From Sclerodactyla briareus (lineage: Eukaryota; Echinodermata; Holothuroidea; Dendrochirotida; Sclerodactylidae): 64,000 nucleotides of DNA. The position numbers and the translations under genes were made by a program. The notes under the pieces are model-generated. The model did not search any database and had not been told where the DNA came from. It was given only the letters and a program-made list of their open reading frames with translations. The stretch lies in assembly GCA_026419785.1 (NCBI GenBank), contig JAODTK010005854.1:107567-171566 (forward strand). The letters run 5' to 3'. Below are positions 56,541-64,000 of the stretch, piece by piece (the first letter of the stretch is position 1; each line of letters starts with the position of its first letter).

Positions 56541-56764
56541 AAACAACCTAGATTTTTCTTCAGGGAGGTATAGCTGTTGAAACAGGCGTTACTTTGCTCG
56601 CCCAATCATACTGCTGGTGACTCATGTCGCGTACGAGCAGAGAGCGGTACGTTGAGTAATATACGACATGTATGTCTTTTGCAAAGAAAAAAAGGAAAAG
56701 CAATAGCCCCCTCCATTTAGAAACGGGCACTTAGTAGGGTCTTCCTGATACTCTTGAGGTTCGA

Positions 56765-57000
56765 TGTTCCATAAGATCATTATTCATAAGGTAGTAATTC
56801 ATAACGTGCGAATTTTCGGAAAAAAGGTTCGTAAATCATAATTTTAAAAAGAAGTTCGTATCATGATAGAAAGGGGTCCATAATCCCTAAGGTCCGGTAT
56901 TCATAATGAAACGAAAAGTTAGACTATTCATAATGGGCAAAAAGGTTCGGTATATCCTATAAGGAGAAATAGTTCAATTCTTCATACCGGGACGAAGGGA
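56765..57000 (+). repeat. Foldback-like element, left arm of short repeats
   Basis: Six or so imperfect units of about 35-40 bp with the words ATTCATAA.G, AACGAAAAG or GCAAAAAGG, and GGTTCG (56,757, 56,780, 56,797, 56,827, 56,900, 56,930). The complementary words appear in reverse order in the right arm. Confidence 0.75.
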
Positions 57001-57345
57001 TCACATTTCCTATCGTATCACGGTTCGTAAAAGGTAAAACATAATCGAAGAAGGCGGTGGTTGGGGGGTCGGGTGTAATAGGAGTAAATGGGAAACGCAA
57101 TTGTAAGTCAAGCGCGTGCACATTAATCGAACTGCTCCAAGTGAATCCACACTTTAGTTGGGGAAGGGCACGTGGGTTTTCTATGGGAAGACGTTCTTCC
57201 ACTGGCGGTGTTCAACTTTATTTCTTCCTTCCTTGAAGTAAGAGACGAGGAGAAAAGAAAATGTACATAGGGATTTCATACTCTAAATTTCATCTGGATA
57301 AGCGCACAATTTCCTCTTAGAAGGAAAACTTATCAACGGCCTTCT
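57001..57345. other. Central segment of the foldback-like element
   Basis: About 345 bp between the arms with no short repeats. A minus frame (56,957-57,202, 81 codons) runs partly through it, without a recognisable motif. Confidence 0.4.
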
Positions 57346-57705
57346 AATCATGATACGCAAAACCCTTGTTCCTTATGGGTTATCGACTGACCTTTTTGTC
57401 GAATATGAATTATTAAGCGACGTTTGTTCCATATGATACCGAATCTTTCATATAGATTTAGATTTGCCTAATTCATGATATCGAACCTTTTCGTGTCCTT
57501 CTTAATAAGAAACTTTTTCAATATTATGAAATACGAATCTTTTTGCCTAATTATGAACCGAAACTTTTTTGTCGATTTGAATTAGGGGGCGTTTTGTGTC
57601 TATATTAATAACGAACCGTTATCTCATATATGAATTTGGGCGAACCCTTTGCTCAATCATTATTGGAATAATCTTTTGTCCTATTATGCATATCGCATAC
57701 GTAGC
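57346..57705 (-). repeat. Foldback-like element, right arm of short repeats
   Basis: Units of about 35-40 bp with CGAACCTTTT or CGAA(T)CTTTTTG, then G(T/C)C..ATTATGAAT or a variant, at about 57,390, 57,440, 57,485, 57,530, 57,560, 57,615, 57,645 and 57,670. It is the reverse complement of the left-arm words. The arms together could form an imperfect stem. Confidence 0.75.
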
Positions 57706-58900
57706 AATTGTGGCTATAAATCAATCACCTCGGTGTCATTTATTACTTAATGTAATATGTTAAATCGCAAAAAAAATAGCGGGTACAGAGGAATTTAGCA
57801 CTACTTGCAACATTGTTCACTAAGTAACAATGTTAAAGCAGGTTCCAATATGCAGGATCTAGTTCTTAAAGGACAATCATGTGTTTTCTAAATCTAAAAT
57901 GTACCAATTTACTAATGTTTTGTTGGGTTTTCTTCGGAAAAATACACGATATTCCGGTCATCTGGGAGTTCTCAACCAACCCTTTCTTGTAAGCTCCGCC
58001 CCATTCCCCCCCCGCCCCCCCCTCCCCCAAAAAAAAAAACATTTTCGTCGGAGTTGTCATAAAATTCTGTCATAATTTTTTATGAAAGGTATTGCTCTTG
58101 AATCGCAGAGTCCTTATAGTTCAATTGTTCTTGATAATCTTGCGGACTGCTCCATCATGTCTGTCCCTATTGCTGCGCTTGATATTTTATATCAAATACA
58201 CATAGGCGCCACAACAGACCAACCGTGCGTCGTTACAAACAAGATCAAGACTTACCGACCGAAACACGAGCTTCATCAGGGGTTCCCCAAGAGCGGTCCC
58301 CGGGCCAGAATCGGCTCGGTTTTTCAGACAAGAAATGGTGAGGATTATTAACGAACGTTCAAAAACGCTTGGAAGACGTCGATGCATGTATTAAAATGTC
58401 ATAATCAAAAATATCAAAATAACTTTTCAGTCAATATTATTGTGACCAATAGGCTATATATTTTCATAGGCTTGAGGAATGTTTTTTTTTTTGTAACTGA
58501 TATTAATACTCATCTATAGAACTAAACCATTGCGACCCACAAATCTCCTTCTTGACAATTTATGCTACGCTGCGTTACAAATCATGGTGCCATTTGCCAC
58601 TTCACCTAATCTTAAAACGCAGGCCATGGAACTGCCTAAAGTGATATTTCGTTTCAATGTGTGCAGGTCATTAAATTATAAAAATGAAAGAATAGCCTCT
58701 GGCCATCACCTTGCATTGAGCACACCCCCAATTTGGAGGAACAAGATGTGGCATGGCACGGCTACGGTGATGAAATTCATTTTCATTTGATGAAGTTTTT
58801 TGAAAGATTAAACCAATGGCTATCTGGCATCACCATTGGCATCTATAACGACTTACTTCAATAGATTTGATACGCTGCGGCGCGTTCCCATGTTAAATAA
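57706..58900. other. Unrecognised sequence with a C-rich tract
   Basis: A C-rich tract followed by an A-run (57,998-58,040) and a T-run (58,482). Plus frames at 58,082-58,351 and 58,530-58,790 (89 and 86 codons) are open but unassigned. Confidence 0.35.
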
Positions 58901-59330
58901 TGAGGGGGACATAGGAGGTCAGTCACCATCTAAGCGAGCATCACCACCGGGTTCGGCGCCGTAGGACAAAGGAATTTTGTTTACAGACCCCCAGATTGCC
59001 GGAAACGACACTTCCGGGGCCATATGGCAGTAGCAAAATCCCTTGAATTGGCAAATGCCCGAATTTTTATTTCAAGAAACATTCTTGAGGGAATGTTCAA
59101 TGTTTATTACGTACAATTTGGGTCACCGTCGGTTGGCTGAGCGTAGCGAGGGTAACAAGGAAATAACATCCCCACAGTGAATCTGAAAGAAGAAGAGAAC
59201 GCCCTTGAAGTAAACTGAACCTATCTTATTCAATTACAATTTGCGCCACCATCAGTTGACGCGTAGCGTAGAGAAAAATGGTCTTACAGACCACCCCCCC
59301 CCCCCCACCTCCCAGATGGCAGGGGAGCGG
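58900..59330 (+). repeat. Imperfect tandem repeat, 'GCGTAGCG' family
   Basis: TTATTACGTACAATTTGGGTC...GAGCGTAGCGAGGG (59,104-59,152) and TTATTCAATTACAATTTGCGC...GCGTAGCGTAGAG (59,226-59,275) are about 122 bp apart. TTTACAGACCCCC (58,979) and TTACAGACCACCCCC (59,284) bracket them. A C-run of about 15 lies at 59,287-59,305. Confidence 0.65.
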
Positions 59331-60900
59331 CTCTTCCCGTTGACTTAATGCAGAAGAAGAAGAAACACAATCACTGGGGATTGACTGATGGACATAAATT
59401 TCCGGAGGAAGCGAAGCTGACGATGTTAATACGCACATTTCATCATGGTCTCCATTTCCTACCATCGCCCATGTTTTAGAGCTCTTCCATCGAGGGAACC
59501 TGCCAATTTGGGTGGGGGCTGCGGCCGCAGTTGGAAATTGCTTTTTTGAACTACAATGTTGTGGGAAAAGTGTGCATTATTCGGGCATTTGAATAAATGG
59601 ATTGAGCCAGTCAGAAGACAATTTGGTAATTTTTCAGATTTGTTTCCGTTCAAATTGTTCGTCAAATTTCCCGGTCTCAGGAATTTCCTCTCCGCTTCGC
59701 GCCTGTAGTAGGGCCAACGTCAATCACGTGTGAACATCCAATGAGTGCACGATTCCCTGCGCCCTTGGTGTTTTTCGTTACATATAGCTTCATCTTTTGT
59801 AAGAAAAAAAAAAAGCCACGTCAAGGCTGGCAAAGCCAACCTGAAAAATAAGGACTCAGAGTGGCCTCTAAACTGTGTGCCGTGGCCCAAACCAAATTTC
59901 TCTTGTGGCTACCCTACCCAATGTTCAACAAATTGACTAGACAACGCGTATGGAGAAAGAAAAATTCAATTGCCAGAATCTGACAGAATTATTGTCTACC
60001 TGTTGCCTATTGTATTTTTTTTTTCACCCAGTCCGCCAAACTATTGGGTGGGGGGGGAATTTGATATTATGTCCCCACAAAAAATATTGGGGAGGGGAGA
60101 GTTACCCCCCGCCCCCCACCCCCCGTTTATCCCCCCCCCCCCCAGATCCGTGATGGACATCGCTAATCGCCACCAAATGGCCCATGAGGTCTGATCCTAG
60201 CTACTCCACATTCTTGCGGTTTCTAAAATGGACGGGAGATGAATTCCCACCATAAATCTATGAAAGGTCTCACGACTACCTGTTTATTCTCGCAACAACT
60301 CCCGCCCCCTAAAATGTTGACCGAATGAAAAACTAGTATCCTTAAAGGGTCAACAAATGTTGACGTACCGAATCCGTTGCCACTGGTCTTCGATTATTCG
60401 ACGCTGGTAGCGAAATTTGAATCTCGCCCAGCTTCAACAGTTCATTTATAGATCGACTAGATACTCTTGAGCTGAGTGCGCTACTAAACTTCGTCAACAA
60501 GAAGGCACACGAATTGCAATTTTTGGCAAATTACAAGTGATTACCGACTGACTGTAAGGCTATTCGCTGACTAGGCCTAAACTAGATTATTCAAGATGGG
60601 ACAATACTCACCGCTATATGTATACAAGGCCACAATACTCAGCAACAAAAGGGAGACATTTGAAAACATTTAGTCATTAGATCAAAATAGAAGAGGGATG
60701 CTTGCATTTTTGTCAGCTTTATGATGAAAACAGGAGAAATACCCCAACTGACCACGGCGGTGAATGGAGGGACTTTTCATTAACTATCTTGCAGTAATGG
60801 TATAGTTGTTCGTGTTTCAAGAGAAACACATATCAAACAGCAGATTTATGTTCAAAAATGTGACTGTAAAAATTGCTATAAATTTGCTACAGATATGTCG
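59331..60900. repeat. C/G-run-rich dispersed repeat fragments
   Basis: CTCCGCTTCGCGCCTGTAGTA (59,690), a GTGGGGGGGGAATTTGATATT block (60,048), a CCCCCCGCCCCCCACCCCCC block (60,104) and a (C)14 run (60,130). Plus frames here are low-complexity. Between 60,200 and 60,900 no feature was recognised. Confidence 0.4.
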
Positions 60901-61450
60901 GACCGTTTTGAAAAGTGTTGGGGGGGGGCGGGGAGGATGGGGACACATCAAAATGCAAACTGACCACTAAGCGGATGAGTTGGCGCGAAGCGTCAAAAGA
61001 AATTCCGATTTTCCTAACCTACAGATCGACGGAAACGGCATCTGCCAGGCTCAATAGCAACCATAGAATATCGTGACGAATATCACACATGGTATTTTTT
61101 TATACTTTTTACTCTGGTATGTTTGGGGGATCCAGGGGTCTATCCAAACGGTCTCTGGTTGGATCGAAGGGAAAGGCAATTTTAAGCGTACGGAACCACT
61201 CCAATTTGGGAGCAGAAAATTTGTACCCGAATTTTACAAGTCAGACAGTGGAAATACTGGCGCGCCGAGCGCGCGATAACATGCAGGTTTTCCGGCATTT
61301 CATCGAAAAGGTCTGCAAACAATTAAGGCATTTTTCACTTGGTTTTTTCTTCAGTAAATTCCACGAATTTTCCCCCGACTTTTTCATCTAAAGAAAAGTG
61401 CGGGGGGGCAGTTGTCCCCCAAGGTCTCGGAAAATTATTCGAGTGAACAA
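60901..61450 (+). repeat. Dispersed repeat ending GGGGGGGCAGTTGTCCCCC
   Basis: A G-run block (60,921), GTTGGCGCGAAGCGTCAAAAG (60,980), TTTGGGGGATCCAGGGG (61,121), GGCGCGCCGAGCGCGCGATAA (61,259) and GTGCGGGGGGGCAGTTGTCCCCC (61,398). The order of a gcgcgaagcg motif, a TTTTTC/CCGA stretch and a final short G/C palindrome is typical of an interspersed repeat of this genome (compare 40.4-41.0 and 58.9-59.7 kb). The plus frames 61,073-61,391 lie inside it and are not accepted. Confidence 0.45.
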
Positions 61451-62800
61451 CATGTCGACAAGCATTACATTCGAAGCATATTTAGCCTACAACGCCTGGA
61501 AGAAAAAACGCAATTGCGCGCGAATCACTTTATTATGTTATGCACTTTGGCTATTCGATTTAAATTCGAGAACTCGGAATGAAAAACCTGGGTAAATCAA
61601 TCGAATTCGCGCCCTAGCATGCGAAAGCAGACGATAGGAGAAGCGTTCCTAAAATAGAAGAACTGGGAAGAGGGCGCAGCGCTCTTCGGCTATATACCAC
61701 GGTCGCGTATCACCAACATATCGTCTGCAGGATCGTGTGACAACTCCCAAAAAATTGGGAATTTCGCTCATGACGATTCAGGTGACGTAGTGTCAGTCAT
61801 CAGTAGCACACTGAGCGTTGATACGGATGGGAGCAACCCTGATAGATTCGCGGAAAATCGCCGCATAATTAGGTCATGAATATTTACAGAAAGCCTTCAG
61901 TAACCTTTTACAACACCGAAATGCTAATTATATGGGAGAATGATGCATTTGAAGCCAAAATTGACGAAGCCATGGTTCGCTAATGCGCAGACAATTGCGG
62001 TGTTGGTATCGCTGCCAGACGTTCAGAAAAAATGAATCTTCAAATGAGCAAATTATGCAACATATAAGAGAAATATCATCTAACGTTACAAAACCTGGTG
62101 GAGTTGTCTAAACAATTCCAGATTGCAGACCCAATAGAGAATTTTCCAGGCAGGACATGGCCGTTTCCAGTATTTAGTGAAAGCGAGACTGTCCGATTGC
62201 GCAATCAACGTTGACGAGCGCACCGCCCACAAGAAGCCTACGCCCATGATTTAGCTCGGACCGCGAGAAGACGAAGTCGACACAGGCGGTGTTCAGGGCA
62301 AATCACCGATGGTTAAAGGGCCACGTAGGACAATATGAGTGAATGGGCTGATACGAGGCGAACAACGTCAAACACCCGTTTCAACAGGCTACTTCGGCCC
62401 TAGTCGGGTCCAGATTTTCACCTGGGGTACGCACTGGAGTTAGTGAAATTAAATGAAGGACAATTTCCAACGCGAATATTGTTTGGTTAGACAACAAATG
62501 AATCAGTTTAGAGTGATACCAAAATCGGCCAGTGCCTAGGAATTTTTTATTACGCGTCCGGAAAGGGGGACAAACGATATGATATCCCCCCCACACTTTT
62601 GAAATTGGGGACAGGTCCCCGTCCCCCACCTGTCTGACGCCCATGCTTCCCACCGTGCTCAACAAAAGCGAGTCGCTCGGCTTTCTTTTTAAGAGTTTAG
62701 GTCGGCGAAGTTGAGTTTTAATCTCAATTTCTCGTGGTCCTAGCGGTGATGGAGAAGTCCAAATTTGAAGTTTGCTTAAGGCTTCGCGACAACCAACGAG
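61451..62800. other. Unrecognised sequence
   Basis: A plus frame at 61,398-61,595 is unassigned. A further G/C-run repeat fragment, CCCCCCCACACTTTTG...GGGGACAGGTCCCCGTCCCCC, lies at about 62,585-62,630. Confidence 0.35.
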
Positions 62801-62834
62801 GCTATCTGCTTTCATAGGCTCCAAGCAAGCAAAT

Positions 62835-63195
62835 CCCCAAATGGGCCCCACGCGGGGCCCACATGGTAGCCCATGTGGGCCCACATGGGTGGCCCGTTCG
62901 GGCCCCGCCTCGATTTGTCCGCGGTTTCCACTTCCGGGCCCACGTGGGCCAACCGGCGGGGATGCTGGGACCGTGTGGGACCTCCGTGGGGCCCATGTAC
63001 ATCTGCCCACACAATCCCCATACACTGCCAATATGGCCCCCATGGGTTTTGACGTGGCAGCGTTTCCGTGTTGGTCCAGGCTGAACCCATGTTAGCCCAC
63101 ATGGGCCCCATTTTGGCCTGAGTGGGGCCAGCCTAGCCCACCTGACCCACCTGAACCGGACTGACCCCATGTGGGCCCAAGATGGGTGGCTGGAT
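62835..63195. repeat. Palindromic minisatellite (GGGCCCACATGGGC)
   Basis: More than a dozen variants of GCCCACATGGGC, AGCCCATGTGGGCCC and GGGCCCCATGT. The unit is its own reverse complement, so both strands look alike and long frames (up to 220 codons on the minus strand) arise without coding meaning. Spacer words vary, and the density falls towards 63,000. Confidence 0.9.
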
Positions 63196-64000
63196 GGGAT
63201 TGTAATAATATAAACTATAATATCAAAATACTGTTGGATAAAGTGATTTTTTCCATTTCAATTTCAAAGTTTATTTGACTCTTTCTAATGCAAAATGACC
63301 ATCTGATGGCAACGGAGAACAAGTTCACTTTAAAATTCGAGAGCGGCAATTCAATAGTGAAGTCAGTGGGCACATTTTTCTGGCCCATCTGATTTTGAAA
63401 CTTAGCTTTGACACCCCTGGTAAATCCTCGTGATGCATTAACTAAGGAGCAGGTCACTTCACCCCACTACTGTTTCACCCAATACCCGTTTACCCCTTAG
63501 CAAACAAACACAATCGCATGTGCAGTGAAGCGAAACACTAAGATGGGGGGGGGGGGGCCAAAATGCAGTGAGCTACTGACACGTACTGTTGAGTGACGTT
63601 GAATGGACCGCTTAAGGCCCCAATCACCTTTCGATTATTACACCTATTATGGTTAGCTTACTGATTATATAATAGGTCAATTCACAATGTGGCAAGTTCA
63701 TGGTTATGGCTTTTACTTTTTGGTTTCCAGTTTAGTAGTAGTAGGATGCTTGGTACTGGGTGGTAAGCTACGTGGGAAGAGGTCTGCGACCAAGAGATCG
63801 GAGGTGTTGTTGTGATAAAAAATGTTTCCGCCGCCTTGCTCCTACAGAGTCAGGCCTACCAAACAACTGTGATAGGTCATGATCCTGGATTTCACGCTAG
63901 GGTCATGCATGAAATCGTAATGTTTGGCCCCTATAAAGGGAGGTGGTATAGCCTACATAGAGTATGATAATTCGGAGAGGCATTGCCGTCTCTTTCCTAA
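63196..64000. other. Unrecognised sequence with a G-run
   Basis: A (G)14 run at 63,544-63,557 and a TAGTAGTAGTAGG stretch at 63,734. No gene, repeat partner or regulatory site was recognised up to the window edge. Confidence 0.35.

Noticed and set aside
62381..63043. A 220-codon minus-strand open frame, the longest after the minisatellite frame
   Set aside because: More than half of it is the palindromic GCCCACATGGGC array, which opens frames on both strands. The remainder has no recognisable motif.

Overview
The window looks like eukaryotic nuclear DNA from an invertebrate animal: AT-rich intergenic sequence, simple repeats, long C/G homopolymers, several dispersed repeat families, and decayed transposons of animal type (a protein-primed PolB / integrase DNA element, a Ty3/gypsy retrotransposon, a hAT miniature element). 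No bacterial gene organisation, rRNA, tRNA or CRISPR array was recognised. The retrotransposon gene order (integrase before reverse transcriptase) is known from Gmr1-like elements of deuterostomes, so a marine deuterostome is a reasonable but unproven guess. Almost every coding trace is broken by single-base frame changes, and two neighbouring 0.9-kb repeat copies differ mostly by one-base gaps. Part of this is probably uncorrected long-read error, so 'pseudogene' here means 'not readable as one frame in this sequence'.

Layout. 0-5.3 kb: GC-rich repeats (a GGAGAGCCGATC-type minisatellite, ~360-bp tandem monomers, ~140-215-bp units, a G-rich tract). 5.4-8.5 kb: dispersed repeat families. About 10.0-25.3 kb: a decayed virus-like DNA transposon of Polinton/Maverick type. 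It has a family B DNA polymerase on the minus strand (10.2-12 kb), a 66-76-bp tandem array (14.27-14.69 kb), a D,D,E integrase on the plus strand (about 16.7-17.5 kb), and several small structural-type gene remnants on both strands (17.75-25.3 kb). A pair of inverted repeats (14.69 and 18.94 kb) brackets the integrase segment. About 25.4-29.3 kb: a Ty3/gypsy retrotransposon in the order protease, integrase, reverse transcriptase, RNase H. 30.4-33.3 kb: a tandem duplication with TA microsatellites and repeated GGGGTAAAA motifs. 33.3-44 kb: mostly unrecognised sequence plus dispersed repeats.

44.26-46.4 kb (minus strand): the best candidate for a host gene or gene pair. It encodes homologous GY...W-type repeats of beta-trefoil character with acidic C-terminal ends, has no visible introns, and has a TATA-like box upstream. 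A separate open segment lies at 46.68-47.12 kb. 47-64 kb is again repeat-dominated: CAAGTC minisatellites, a 552-bp hAT-type miniature element with a near-perfect 8-bp target duplication, a foldback-like structure with arms made of short repeats, C/G-rich dispersed repeats, and a palindromic GCCCACATGGGC minisatellite.

The genes do not form a host pathway. The polymerase, integrase and structural-type remnants would have worked together to replicate, package and insert the DNA transposon, and the retrotransposon domains form one pol gene.
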